This document shows, piece after piece, positions 39,610-48,658 of a stretch of 64,000 nucleotides of DNA (position 1 is its first letter; each line of letters starts with the position of its first letter). The notes beneath the pieces were generated by a model. The model was not told where the DNA came from. It did no database searches and saw nothing but the letters and a program-made list of their open reading frames with translations. Where the stretch lies: positions 31,993 through 95,992 of the forward strand of contig CASEEM010000042.1 in assembly GCA_949286985.1 (NCBI GenBank), read 5' to 3'. The DNA comes from an uncultured Eubacteriales bacterium. Lineage in GTDB: Bacteria > Bacillota > Clostridia > Peptostreptococcales > Anaerovoracaceae. Both the position numbers and the translations under genes were made by a program.

Positions 39610-39638
39610 TTGAAACAACTTTTTCATAGGGTTAAGAT
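39610..39638 (+). promoter_or_regulatory. promoter of the HAD phosphatase gene
   Basis: TTGAAA, 17 bases, TAAGAT, 55 bases before the ATG. Together with the trkA promoter it makes a 180-base divergent control region. Confidence 0.6.
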
Positions 39639-39693
39639 TAATTTGTCATGCGGATACGAAAAGGCTCGGAAAGGACGTTAAAGGAGGATAAGA

Positions 39694-40515
39694 ATGAGTA
39701 TTCGTCTCATTGCTCTCGATCTTGACGGGACGACATTAAACCATGAGGGGAAGCTTCCGGAAGCGAATCGCGCCGCTTTTGCGGAAGCGTTCAAGAAAAA
39801 CGCGGCCGTCGTCGTCTGCACCGGCCGCGCGCTTCAAACCGTGCCCAAGGAATTGCTGGAAGTTGATGAGATCCGTTATCTCATCACGTCCAACGGAGCT
39901 CGGATTATCGACCGCAAGCTCGGAAGAGACCTCTATCAATCCTTTCTCTCCCCGGCGGCAGTGAGAATCCTTCCGGAACTCATCGAGAAATATGGCTTGA
40001 AGCTCGAGGTCTTCCGCGACGGACAGGCCCATATCGAGAAATCCGTCTTTGAAGATGTGAAGGACGGCAAGACGATGCAGGCGCGGAGGAAATATGTGAT
40101 GGAGACGCGAAAGCCTGTCGAGAATCTTTCATCCTATATTAAAGAGCATCCGGACGATATTGAGAATGTCAATGTCGTCTTCGACGATCTCGACGAGCTG
40201 GAGCGGATGCGCCCGCTCCTCGAAAGCATTCCGGATGCTCGCATCACACAATCCTTCAGGAACAATCTCGAAATCGGCGGTCCCGATGCCTCCAAGGGGA
40301 AAGCCCTGGAGCATCTGCTGGAAGAGCTCGGCTTATCGTGCTCTGAGCTTCTCGCCTGCGGCGATGCGCTGAACGACCTGCCGATGATTCGGCTCGCCGG
40401 AATCGGTGTCGCCATGGGGAATGCCTGGGATCCGGTCAAGGAAGAGGCGGATTATGTGACCTCGAGTAATGATGATGCCGGCGTCGCAGAGGCAATTCGG
40501 AAATTCGTTCTTTAA
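39694..40515 (+). CDS. Cof-type HAD-superfamily phosphatase
   Basis: A 273-residue cytoplasmic sugar-phosphate phosphatase-like protein. Motif I DLDGTTLN at residues 9-16 holds the nucleophile Asp, motif II is VVCTGRA, and the C-terminal motifs III/IV are KGKALEHLLE and ACGDALNDLPMIRLAG. The cap is of the C2B type of the Cof/YidA group. Substrates vary widely within the family and cannot be predicted. AAAGGAGG precedes the ATG. Monocistronic between its own promoter and a terminator. Confidence 0.9.
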   Translation: MSIRLIALDLDGTTLNHEGKLPEANRAAFAEAFKKNAAVVVCTGRALQTVPKELLEVDEIRYLITSNGARIIDRKLGRDLYQSFLSPAAVRILPELIEKYGLKLEVFRDGQAHIEKSVFEDVKDGKTMQARRKYVMETRKPVENLSSYIKEHPDDIENVNVVFDDLDELERMRPLLESIPDARITQSFRNNLEIGGPDASKGKALEHLLEELGLSCSELLACGDALNDLPMIRLAGIGVAMGNAWDPVKEEADYVTSSNDDAGVAEAIRKFVL

Positions 40516-40551
40516 GGAAGCCCGAAAGACGGGTTTAAGTCGATTGAAATA

Positions 40552-40580
40552 ATAGTATTCAAAGCATAGTATTCAAAGCA
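40552..40580. repeat. tandem 14-base repeat before the HAD gene terminator
   Basis: ATAGTATTCAAAGCA occurs at 40552-40566 and again at 40566-40580, sharing one base. It sits directly in front of the terminator stem, like the TACAAAGCAAG pair at 34051, and shares the core CAAAGCA with it. Confidence 0.8.
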
Positions 40581-40612
40581 GGGAAGACGGAGAATATCCG
40601 TCTTCCCTTTTT
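40581..40612 (+). terminator. terminator after the HAD phosphatase gene
   Basis: Perfect 11-bp stem GGGAAGACGGA / TCCGTCTTCCC with a five-base loop and TTTTT. Confidence 0.88.
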
Positions 40613-40694
40613 GCATATCTTTCGTCCCTTTATCGGCAAGGGGTGAGACAGAGCGTGCGTATTGTGATACAAGAGAAGCATAGGAGGAAGAGAG

Positions 40695-41024
40695 ATGACG
40701 AGAGAAATCGGAATGCAGGGTGAGGAGCTCGTCGCGCAGGTGCTTCTTGCCCGCGGATATAAGATCCTGGCCAGGAATTATCGGACGCGCGGCGGGGAGA
40801 TCGACATCATCGCCAGGCGCGAGGGCGTCATTCATTTTATCGAGGTCAAGACGAGGACGAGAGGGACCGAGGATTACGGGAGACCTTCAGAGGCCGTTAA
40901 CGGTGAGAAGCAGCGGCGGATTCGAAGGGCGGCGCAGTATTACTTCATGCGTCATGAACAGACTGCGGCCTGCTCCATGGATGTCGCTGAGGTGGAAGTG
41001 CATTTACTTGAGAATTCGTTCTAG
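40695..41024 (+). CDS. yraN: YraN family protein (UPF0102, endonuclease-like fold)
   Basis: A 109-residue protein with the restriction-endonuclease-like core of UPF0102: GEIDIIARREGVIHFIEVKTR holds the E/D and ExK residues (GEIDIIA near 33-39, IEVKTR near 48-53). The function is unproven, though it is regularly found beside rnhB, comM and dprA. GGAGGAAGAG precedes the ATG. First gene of yraN-comM-dprA. Confidence 0.88.
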   Translation: MTREIGMQGEELVAQVLLARGYKILARNYRTRGGEIDIIARREGVIHFIEVKTRTRGTEDYGRPSEAVNGEKQRRIRRAAQYYFMRHEQTAACSMDVAEVEVHLLENSF

Positions 41025-41037
41025 AAGGGAGTTATGA

Positions 41038-42603
41038 ATGGGGAAGAATCCGGAAGAGGAACGCGTGGCCGTGATCGAGACGGCGATAGTGGACGGGATG
41101 GAGGGCATTCCGGTTCGTGCGGAAGTGACGCTGAGGCACGGGCTTCCCGGATGTACGATTATCGGGATGGCCGGAACGGAGGTGCAGGAATCGAAGGAAC
41201 GCATTCGGACGGCCGTTCTCCGCGGGGGCTTTCGTTATCCGCGAATGCATGTCGTGATGAGCCTTCTTCCGGCATCCGTGCGCAAAAAAGGCAGCCATCT
41301 CGATCTTCCGATGGCAGCTGCCTTGCTCTCGGCAGACGGTCAAATCGAAGCCTCGGAGCGATGGAAGGAGATCGCGCTTTTCGGCGAGCTCTCGCTGAAG
41401 GGGACGGTCATTGCGGTCAGCGGAATTCTGCCGATGGTGGAGGCATCGGTCAAAGAGGGAATAAAGTATGTGCTCGTACCGACTGCGAATGTGCGAGAGG
41501 CACGTCTGGTGCCGGGTGTGACCGTTATCGGTGTGAAGGACTTAAAGGAATGCGTTCGCATCCTACGAAAGATTATCGCCGGGAGAGAAGAAGCTTTTGT
41601 TTGTGAGCCTCTGTCTGAAGAAGGAGCATCCTTTCAATCGGAGAGAGGAGGACTCGATTTCGCCGATATTGCCGGACAGGAGACGGCGAAGCGCTGCCTC
41701 GTCTTAACTGCGGCAGGCGGTCATAATCTCTTGATGATAGGCGGACCCGGCTGCGGCAAAAGCATGCTCGCCGAGAGGATCCCCGGGATTCTTCCGCCGA
41801 TGACGGAGGAAGAGGCAGTGGAGACCACGCTGATCTATTCCGCTGCGGGACTTCTCAGCGAAGGTCAAGATATCCTGCATCAAAGACCGTTTCGTGCGCC
41901 GCATCATTCTGTCACCAGGGCAGGGATGATCGGCGGAGGCCTTATTCCGAAGCCCGGAGAGATAACGCTGGCTCATCACGGGATACTGTTCCTGGATGAA
42001 TTTTGTGAATTTGAACGTTCGACCGTGGAGGCTTTGCGTCAACCGATCGAGGAAGGCTTTATCGCACATGTGAGACAGGGAAAGGTTTATCGTTACCCTT
42101 CTGCCTTTACGCTCATCGCTGCCACGAATCCGTGTCCGTGCGGATATTTGGGCGATCCGGAGCATCTCTGCACCTGTTCGCCGGCGATGATTCGGAATTA
42201 TCGGAAGAAATTATCCGGTGCGCTGTCTGAGCGTATCGATCTTCATCTCATGATGGAGACGGTTCGTTATGAGGATTTGAAATATGAAGGCAGTGAGGCA
42301 AAGCCGCTTTCGTCAGAGCAGATGAGAATGCAGGTCTTACAGGCGAAAGCGTTTTCGAAGGCAGACGGAAGAGGGGAAAATTGCGGCAATATTGAAGGAT
42401 ATGAAATCCGTGATTGGTGCCGTCTCGGACCGCAAGAGGAGATGCTCTTGGCGGCAGCTTATGAGCGATTTCACTTAACACCGAGGCTCTATTATCGAAC
42501 GCTTCGAGTGGCACGAACGATTGCGGATGTCGAACAGTCCGAGTGTGTGAGAACGGAGCATCTGGCGGAAGCCTTTCGCTATTTGCCGAAGGAGGATGAA
42601 TAA
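41038..42603 (+). CDS. comM: YifB/ComM family Mg-chelatase-like AAA+ helicase
   Basis: A 521-residue protein. In Vibrio the homologue ComM is a hexameric helicase that promotes branch migration in natural transformation. An N-terminal Lon-S5-like domain (about 1-180) precedes the AAA+ core with Walker A GGPGCGKS at 235-242, Walker B HHGILFLDEFCEF, and the C-terminal Mg-chelatase helical lid. Its pairing with dprA supports a DNA-uptake or recombination role. AGAAGGGAG precedes the ATG. Confidence 0.92.
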   Translation: MGKNPEEERVAVIETAIVDGMEGIPVRAEVTLRHGLPGCTIIGMAGTEVQESKERIRTAVLRGGFRYPRMHVVMSLLPASVRKKGSHLDLPMAAALLSADGQIEASERWKEIALFGELSLKGTVIAVSGILPMVEASVKEGIKYVLVPTANVREARLVPGVTVIGVKDLKECVRILRKIIAGREEAFVCEPLSEEGASFQSERGGLDFADIAGQETAKRCLVLTAAGGHNLLMIGGPGCGKSMLAERIPGILPPMTEEEAVETTLIYSAAGLLSEGQDILHQRPFRAPHHSVTRAGMIGGGLIPKPGEITLAHHGILFLDEFCEFERSTVEALRQPIEEGFIAHVRQGKVYRYPSAFTLIAATNPCPCGYLGDPEHLCTCSPAMIRNYRKKLSGALSERIDLHLMMETVRYEDLKYEGSEAKPLSSEQMRMQVLQAKAFSKADGRGENCGNIEGYEIRDWCRLGPQEEMLLAAAYERFHLTPRLYYRTLRVARTIADVEQSECVRTEHLAEAFRYLPKEDE

Positions 42604-42604
42604 G

Positions 42605-43489
42605 ATGGATGTAAACAGGACACTTTCGGACAGTGAATGTCATATGATCACGAGAGAGGATGAGGATCTCCCGGAGCGACTGAAAGGACCTCTTCGAGAG
42701 GCGAAGGTCAAGAAGCTTTATTATCGCGGAGACCTATCGCTGCTTCGCACACCGATGGTGACGGTCGTCGGATCGCGGAGATATACTTCGTACGGCCGCG
42801 CTGTCACGGAAATGATAGGGCGCACGCTTGTTTCGAACGGGATTACCGTCGTCTCCGGACTAGCGACAGGGATCGATTCCTTTGCTCATTGTTCAGCCCT
42901 TCAGCATCAAGGGAAGACGATTGCCGTGCTCGCGACCGGGCTCGGACAATGTTATCCGAAGTCGAATAAGGGGCTGATGGAAAGAATCGGAAGTGATGGA
43001 CTCCTTCTGACGGAATATGAATATGATCAGGAGGCAAGGAAATATGCCTTTCCGGCTAGAAATCGCATTCTTGCGGCCCTCTCGGATGCAGTCATCGTCG
43101 TGGAAGCGACGATCCAAAGCGGATCGCTGATCACGGCCGGGATGGCAGCGGAGATGGGGAAGACTGTTTTCGCTGTTCCCGGGAATATTACGAGCTCCTA
43201 CAGCGTCGGAACGAATCTTTTGATTAAAGACGGGGCCGTTCCGCTCTTTTCGATGAATGATATCCTGATGACGCTCGGGATTTCCTCGAAGGACGAGGAG
43301 GCATCCCTTCAGCTCGGCGAGGATGAGAAACCGGTTTATTCTTTGATTCAAATGAACGAAGGCTGCACGGCGGATCAGCTCGTCCACGAGCTCAGAAAAC
43401 CGATCGGAACGGTTCAGGCGATTTTGACCATCTTGGAAATGAAAGGATATATTATGACATTTGCCGGAAAAATTTACCTTGCAAAATAA
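42605..43489 (+). CDS. dprA: DNA-processing protein DprA
   Basis: Loads RecA on incoming single-stranded DNA in transformation. The Rossmann-like core carries VVGSRRYTSYG and VVSGLATGIDSFAH, followed by ATGLGQCYPKSN, FPARNRILAALSDAV and a winged-helix C-terminus (about 235-294). The 294-residue protein has almost no N-terminal SAM domain, a short form. AAGGAGG at 42589-42595 fits the ATG at 42605; an in-frame ATG at 42596 abuts that site with no spacing. The AT-rich end overlaps a weak hairpin before topA. Confidence 0.93.
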   Translation: MDVNRTLSDSECHMITREDEDLPERLKGPLREAKVKKLYYRGDLSLLRTPMVTVVGSRRYTSYGRAVTEMIGRTLVSNGITVVSGLATGIDSFAHCSALQHQGKTIAVLATGLGQCYPKSNKGLMERIGSDGLLLTEYEYDQEARKYAFPARNRILAALSDAVIVVEATIQSGSLITAGMAAEMGKTVFAVPGNITSSYSVGTNLLIKDGAVPLFSMNDILMTLGISSKDEEASLQLGEDEKPVYSLIQMNEGCTADQLVHELRKPIGTVQAILTILEMKGYIMTFAGKIYLAK

Positions 43490-43516
43490 TAAAGCAAGGT
43501 TTATTATCTATTACAA

Positions 43517-43546
43517 TTGTTAAAGGTAAAAACTTTTTACTATATT
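43517..43546 (+). promoter_or_regulatory. promoter of topA with internal palindrome
   Basis: TTGTTA and TATATT are 18 bases apart, 27 bases before topA. The spacer holds the 15-base palindrome GTAAAAACTTTTTAC (43526-43540), which could be an operator or a supercoiling-sensitive element. Confidence 0.5.
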
Positions 43547-43572
43547 ATATAGAAATAGGCGGTTATCCATTC

Positions 43573-45669
43573 ATGGCAGAAGCAAGAAGTAATACATCCA
43601 CCAAGAAATCGACGAAGAAACCGGCACGAAAGAAGACTCTTATCGTTGTCGAGTCTCCTTCCAAGGCGAAGGTCATCGGCAAGTATCTGGGAAGCAGCTA
43701 TAAGGTCATCGCTTCGGTCGGCCATGTTCGAGATCTGCCGAAGAGCAGACTCGGCATCGATATCGATAATAACTTTGAACCGGGATATATCAATATCCGC
43801 GGCAAGGGGGATACGATCAAGGAACTTAAGAAGGCGGCGAAGCAAGCCTCCCGTGTTCTCCTCGCGACGGACCCCGACCGTGAAGGAGAAGCTATTTCGT
43901 GGCATCTCGCTTATATCTTGGATATCGATCCGACATCGGATTGTCGCATCCTCTTCAATGAAATCAACAAGGAGGCTGTCAAGAAGGCTATCAAGAAGCC
44001 GCGTCCGATCGATCAAAACCTGGTAGATGCACAGCAGGCCCGCCGCGTTCTCGATCGCCTGGTCGGTTATCAGATCAGCCCGCTCCTCTGGCAGAAGGTC
44101 AAGCGCGGACTTTCGGCCGGCCGTGTCCAGTCCGCCGCACTCAAGATGATCTGCGACAGAGAGACTGAGATCCAAGCTTTCGTTCCGGAAGAATATTGGA
44201 ATTTCTTTGTGGATTTCGAGAAGGGATTCAGCGCGCAGCTCGTCCGTAAGTCGCAGAAAAAGATTCAAATTGCAACGGAAGAGGAAGCGTCCCTCATCGA
44301 AAAGGATGTGGTGAACGGCTCTTACCGCGTCGATTCGGTCACAAAGAAGGAAAGGCAGAATAAGCCTTATGCGCCTTTCACGACATCCGCTCTGCAGCAG
44401 GATGCATCCATCAAATTAAATTTCCAAACCAAGAAGACGATGCAAGTCGCTCAGCAGCTCTATGAGGGTATTGATATCGCCGGGATCGGTGTCCGCGGTC
44501 TCATCACCTATCTCCGTACGGACTCCGTTCGTATTTCCGACGCGGCGAAAGCGGATGCATCGAGCTTCATCAAGGAAACCTACGGCGAGGAATATGCCGC
44601 TCAGAATGTCTTCATTAACAAGAATAAAGACATTCAGGACGCGCACGAGGCGATTCGTCCGACCGATGTTCGCCTTCTGCCGGATGAAATCAAGGATTCT
44701 CTGACATCGGATCAATATAAGCTCTATCAGCTCATCTGGAAGCGCTTCGTTGCTTCGCAGATGAAGTCTTCGCGTTATCATACGGTCACCGCAGTGATTA
44801 TGAACGGAGAGTATGAATTCCGTGCTTCGGGTTCGCATCTTCTCTTCGACGGATGGCGCAAGGTCTATCCGGTCGCCGGGGACAAGGAAATTCTCCTTCC
44901 GGAGCTCGCGGAGGGAGAGCTTTTGGTGCCTGAAAAAATTCGAAAGGAACAGAAGTTCACGCAGCCTCCGGCCCGATATACCGAAGCCGGCCTGGTCAAG
45001 GAAATGGAAGAAAGCAATATCGGAAGACCGAGTACGTATGCAGCTGTCATCACGACGCTGACCGGACGCAATTATGTCAAGCGTGAAAAGAAGAACCTCG
45101 TACCGACTCAGCTCGGATTCGATGTCACAAAGATCATGTCCGAATACTTCGGTGATATCGTCGACGTGGAATTCACCGGCGAAATGGAAGATAAGCTGGA
45201 TGATGTCGAACTCGGCAGAGAAGCCTGGAAAGAGGTCATCGCTGAGTTCTATAAAGGCTTCAGCGAGGAACTCAAGGTTGCTGAGCAGGAAATCGAGAAA
45301 ATTGAGCAGGAGGTCGAGGTCAGCGACGAGATCTGTGAAAAATGCGGCAGGCCGATGCTCATCAAAGAGAGCCGTTACGGCAAATTCCTCGCCTGCAGCG
45401 GTTATCCGGATTGTAAGAATACGAAGCCGATTCTCAAGAAAATCGGCGTAGCTTGTCCGAAGTGCGGCCGCGACTTAGTCGAGAAGAGAAGCCGCCGCGG
45501 ACGCATTTTCTACGGATGCAGCGGTTATCCGGATTGTGATGTATCCTTCTGGGATCGTCCGGTCAATGAGCGCTGCCCGAAGTGCGGATCCCTGCTTCTG
45601 ATGAAGGGCAGGAATCTCGTCTGCTCCGGTGAATCCTGTGATTTCAAAAAACCTCGGCAGGAGGCTTAA
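43573..45669 (+). CDS. topA: DNA topoisomerase I
   Basis: Type IA topoisomerase that relaxes negative supercoils. The Toprim domain has VVESPSKAKVIGKYLG near residue 27 and the metal triad in DPDREGEA at 100-107; the active-site tyrosine is Y313 in YLRTDSVRI. Three C-terminal four-cysteine zinc ribbons follow (about 590-620, 630-660 and 673-692), the last shorter. At 698 residues it has standard length. A short Lys/Thr-rich N-terminal extension precedes the Toprim domain. The ribosome site before the ATG is weak. Confidence 0.96.
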   Translation: MAEARSNTSTKKSTKKPARKKTLIVVESPSKAKVIGKYLGSSYKVIASVGHVRDLPKSRLGIDIDNNFEPGYINIRGKGDTIKELKKAAKQASRVLLATDPDREGEAISWHLAYILDIDPTSDCRILFNEINKEAVKKAIKKPRPIDQNLVDAQQARRVLDRLVGYQISPLLWQKVKRGLSAGRVQSAALKMICDRETEIQAFVPEEYWNFFVDFEKGFSAQLVRKSQKKIQIATEEEASLIEKDVVNGSYRVDSVTKKERQNKPYAPFTTSALQQDASIKLNFQTKKTMQVAQQLYEGIDIAGIGVRGLITYLRTDSVRISDAAKADASSFIKETYGEEYAAQNVFINKNKDIQDAHEAIRPTDVRLLPDEIKDSLTSDQYKLYQLIWKRFVASQMKSSRYHTVTAVIMNGEYEFRASGSHLLFDGWRKVYPVAGDKEILLPELAEGELLVPEKIRKEQKFTQPPARYTEAGLVKEMEESNIGRPSTYAAVITTLTGRNYVKREKKNLVPTQLGFDVTKIMSEYFGDIVDVEFTGEMEDKLDDVELGREAWKEVIAEFYKGFSEELKVAEQEIEKIEQEVEVSDEICEKCGRPMLIKESRYGKFLACSGYPDCKNTKPILKKIGVACPKCGRDLVEKRSRRGRIFYGCSGYPDCDVSFWDRPVNERCPKCGSLLLMKGRNLVCSGESCDFKKPRQEA

Positions 45670-45686
45670 AACAGAAAGGAGAAACG

Positions 45687-46226
45687 ATGGTGGAATTTCA
45701 TGCAACGACAATCTGTGCCGCGAAGAGGCCGAATGGTGATATCTGTATCGGCGGCGACGGCCAGGTAACGATGGGCGAGTCGACGATTATGAAGAACGGT
45801 GCTAAGAAGGTCAAGAAAATTTATCATGACCGTGTACTGACCGGTTTCGCGGGTTCGGTCGCCGATGCTTTCGCCTTGACGGATAAATTCGAAAATAAGC
45901 TGAAGGAGCACGACGGCAATTTGAAGCGTGCCGCTGTTGATCTTGCACAGCTTTGGAGAAAGGATCAGGCTTCCCGCAGCTTGGAGGCGCTGATGATTGT
46001 TGCCGATAAGGATGATCTCCTGGTCATTTCCGGAAACGGCGAAGTCATCGTCCCGGATAAGGATGTAGTGGCCATCGGATCAGGCGGCAATTATGCCTAT
46101 TCCGCTGCGCAGGCGCTCTTTGATAATACGGATCTCGATGCAGAGTCGATTGTCCGTAAGTCTCTGCAGATCGCCTCCTCTATTTGTGTATATACGAATG
46201 ATCATATTTCCGTTGAGAAGCTGTAG
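45687..46226 (+). CDS. hslV: HslV (ClpQ) peptidase subunit
   Basis: Proteasome-like threonine peptidase of the HslUV complex, 179 residues. The predicted propeptide MVEFHA precedes the catalytic threonine T7 (TTICAAKRPNGD), and GGDGQVTMGEST is the following family signature. A GAAAGGAGAAACG ribosome site lies just before the ATG. hslU follows after 11 bases. The codY gene that often follows in Bacillota is absent. Confidence 0.96.
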   Translation: MVEFHATTICAAKRPNGDICIGGDGQVTMGESTIMKNGAKKVKKIYHDRVLTGFAGSVADAFALTDKFENKLKEHDGNLKRAAVDLAQLWRKDQASRSLEALMIVADKDDLLVISGNGEVIVPDKDVVAIGSGGNYAYSAAQALFDNTDLDAESIVRKSLQIASSICVYTNDHISVEKL

Positions 46227-46237
46227 GAGGTGCGGTG

Positions 46238-47668
46238 ATGAAGCAGAATATTAAGAATATGACACCTCGGGAGATTGTCGCCGAGTTGGATAAATATATT
46301 ATCGGTCAAGACGAAGCGAAGAAGTCCGTAGCCATCGCGCTCCGCAATCGCTATCGCCGCAATCTGTTGTCCGAAGAAATGCGTGAGGAGATCACGCCGA
46401 AGAATATTTTGATGATCGGTTCGACCGGTGTCGGTAAGACGGAGATTGCAAGACGTCTGGCAAAAATCATGGATGCTCCGTTCGTCAAGGTGGAGGCGAC
46501 CAAGTTTACGGAGGTCGGATATGTGGGCCGTGATGTCGATTCCATGGTCCGAGATCTCGTTGAAGCCTCGATTCGCCTGACGAAGCAGAAGAGAATCGAT
46601 GAGCAATCGGAGATGGCCGATCAGCTGGCGGAAGATAAGCTGGTAGAAGCCATTCTTCCGGGCCGAAAGAAGGACGAAAAGAAGAAGAGCGGCAATCCGT
46701 TTGATCTCATCTTCTCGCAAACGAATTACAAATCGCAGAAAGAGGAATTCGAAGAGAAGCAGCAGGAGAAGGAAACGGATCCTGATGAAGAAAGAAATCT
46801 CGCGATGGGCCGCGAGCAGGTTCGCCGTGAGCTTCGCGAAGGGAAGCTCGAGGATCTCGTCATCGAGATTCAGGTAGAAGAGCAGCAGCGCGAGAATACG
46901 CTCGATGTCAATGCCGACAATATGATTGCCATCGGCAACATCTTCGGTGATATGATGCCGAAGAAAACGAAAAATCGCAAAATGAAGGTCGCCGATGCGC
47001 GCAAGGTTCTTCGTGAACAGGAGGCGCAAAACCTGATCGATATGGATCAGGTCATCGATGACGCTATCGACAATGCGGAGCAGAACGGAATCATCTTTAT
47101 CGATGAGATCGACAAGATTGCATCCGGCAGCTCTCGCTCCGGTGCCGATGTATCGAGAGAAGGCGTTCAACGCGACATTCTTCCGATTGTCGAAGGCAGC
47201 GTCGTTAACACGAAGCACGGCCCGGTCAAAACGGATCATATGCTCTTTATCGGCGCAGGTGCCTTTCATGTTTCGAAGCCGTCCGATCTCATTCCGGAGC
47301 TTCAGGGGCGTTTCCCGATTACCGTAGAACTGAAGAGTCTCGATAAAGAGGATTTCAAGCGCATTCTGACCGTCCCGGAGAATGCCATCACCAAGCAGCA
47401 GAAGGCGCTGCTTGAGACGGAGGGCGTCGAGGTCACGTTCAAGGAGGATGCAATTGAAGAGATCGCTGAGATGGCCTTCCTGATGAATGAGCAGACGGAG
47501 AATATCGGTGCGAGAAGATTATATACGATTCTCGAAACGCTGGTGGAGGACATCTCTTATGATCTTCCGAATCCGGAGGTCAAGGAAATCGTCATCGATG
47601 CGCAGTTCGTCATCAATAAGTTCAAGGAGAAGATCCGCGAGGTGGATGTTGACAAGTATATCTTGTAA
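46238..47668 (+). CDS. hslU: HslU (ClpY) ATPase subunit
   Basis: AAA+ unfoldase that feeds proteins to HslV. Walker A GSTGVGKTEIARRL lies near residue 61, a long charged I domain spans about 130-245, Walker B IIFIDEIDKIA follows near 283, and the C-terminus ends in the short hydrophobic tail (VDKYIL) that docks into HslV. The 476 residues are normal. GTG at 46235 is possible, but the ATG at 46238 has better spacing from AGGAGG. A strong terminator follows. Confidence 0.96.
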   Translation: MKQNIKNMTPREIVAELDKYIIGQDEAKKSVAIALRNRYRRNLLSEEMREEITPKNILMIGSTGVGKTEIARRLAKIMDAPFVKVEATKFTEVGYVGRDVDSMVRDLVEASIRLTKQKRIDEQSEMADQLAEDKLVEAILPGRKKDEKKKSGNPFDLIFSQTNYKSQKEEFEEKQQEKETDPDEERNLAMGREQVRRELREGKLEDLVIEIQVEEQQRENTLDVNADNMIAIGNIFGDMMPKKTKNRKMKVADARKVLREQEAQNLIDMDQVIDDAIDNAEQNGIIFIDEIDKIASGSSRSGADVSREGVQRDILPIVEGSVVNTKHGPVKTDHMLFIGAGAFHVSKPSDLIPELQGRFPITVELKSLDKEDFKRILTVPENAITKQQKALLETEGVEVTFKEDAIEEIAEMAFLMNEQTENIGARRLYTILETLVEDISYDLPNPEVKEIVIDAQFVINKFKEKIREVDVDKYIL

Positions 47669-47698
47669 TATCCCTGACATCTTGTAGAATTAGAGAGC

Positions 47699-47733
47699 AG
47701 CCCTCTTAGCAGGTACGCTGAGAGGGCTTTTTT
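47699..47733 (+). terminator. terminator after hslU
   Basis: A 12-bp stem AGCCCTCTTAGC / GCTGAGAGGGCT (one G-T pair), loop AGGTAC, then six T. Confidence 0.9.
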
Positions 47734-47753
47734 ATCGGAAGGAGGAGCAGCGA

Positions 47754-48389
47754 ATGAGCACGATTCTGTATCGAAGTGTTGAGGAGGCGACGGTCCTTGA
47801 GACCGTGATTGAGAAGTCGCGCTTTATTGCTCATGTCATGCCGATTTCCGATTTTGAAGAAGGGAAGGCGTTTGTCGCTCGGATCAAGGCAGAGTATAAG
47901 GACGCGACGCACAATGTGCCGGCGGTCATTTTCGGTGAGAAAATGGAATGGAAGTGGGCGAGTGATGACGGTGAACCGCAGGGTACGGCAGGGATGCCGG
48001 TCCTGAATGCGGCGGCAAGCCGGGGGATCACGAACGTGGCGATTGTCGTCACGCGGTATTTTGGTGGGGTTAAGCTGGGCACCGGCGGCCTTACCAGGGC
48101 CTACGGCGGGATTGCTAAAGATGCGCTCGATCAGGCCGGAATTTGTGATGTTAAACAAAGTATCACGGTAGAAGTTGAAGTCGGATACCCTTATTTGTCA
48201 TCAATTCAAAATTTTTGCAATCAGGGGGTTTTCAAAATCGAAGATATAGTGTATACTGACGTAGTCACCTTGAAAATCAGCACAGATTATGACAAGGACA
48301 ACGAACTTTGCTCTTTCCTTCAAGAGCTGACTTCCGGGTCCGAGAAGATTCTTCGAAAAGAATCCGGGAAAATCAAAATTCGTTGTTGA
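47754..48389 (+). CDS. yigZ: YigZ/IMPACT family protein
   Basis: A 211-residue two-domain protein of the UPF0029 family. The N-terminal IMPACT domain contains the KSRFIAHVMPI start, the AVIFGEKMEWKWASDDGEPQ region and GTAGMPVLNA, followed by VTRYFGGVKLGTGGLTRAYG; the C-terminal DUF1949-like ferredoxin fold ends the protein. Family members are linked to translation control but the bacterial role is unclear. GGAAGGAGGAG precedes the ATG. The tRNA operon promoter begins at its stop codon. Confidence 0.92.
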   Translation: MSTILYRSVEEATVLETVIEKSRFIAHVMPISDFEEGKAFVARIKAEYKDATHNVPAVIFGEKMEWKWASDDGEPQGTAGMPVLNAAASRGITNVAIVVTRYFGGVKLGTGGLTRAYGGIAKDALDQAGICDVKQSITVEVEVGYPYLSSIQNFCNQGVFKIEDIVYTDVVTLKISTDYDKDNELCSFLQELTSGSEKILRKESGKIKIRC

Positions 48390-48414
48390 CAAGCACACAT
48401 CGCTGTGGTAGGAT
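48386..48414 (+). promoter_or_regulatory. promoter of the tRNA gene cluster
   Basis: Perfect TTGACA at 48386-48391, 17 bases, TAGGAT at 48409-48414; it lies 60 bases before the first tRNA and overlaps the yigZ stop. Confidence 0.8.
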
Positions 48415-48473
48415 AGTAAACGCAGTCGAGAGAAAACGATTGCAAGGGAGACGGTGAATGTCCTCCGACATGC

Positions 48474-48550
48474 GGCCGGGTAGTTCAGCTGGTTAGAATG
48501 CCAGCCTGTCACGCTGGATGTCGACGGTTCGAGCCCGTTCCCTGTCGCCA
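48474..48550 (+). tRNA. tRNA-Asp(GTC)
   Basis: A 77-base cloverleaf, anticodon GTC in loop CTGTCAC, CCA encoded. The acceptor stem GGCCGGG / CCCTGTC has a G-T at pair 2 and a C-T mismatch at pair 4, unlike the clean stems of the other tRNAs here. First of fifteen. Confidence 0.93.
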
Positions 48551-48574
48551 TTCATTTAGAAGCGACACCAGTAT

Positions 48575-48649
48575 GCTGATGTGGCTCAACGGTAGAGCAG
48601 CTGATTTGTAATCAGCAGGTTGGGGGTTCGATTCCCTCCATCAGCTCCA
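48575..48649 (+). tRNA. tRNA-Thr(TGT)
   Basis: Anticodon TGT in loop TTTGTAA, acceptor stem GCTGATG / CATCAGC, encoded CCA. Confidence 0.96.
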
Positions 48650-48658
48650 CCATTCTAT

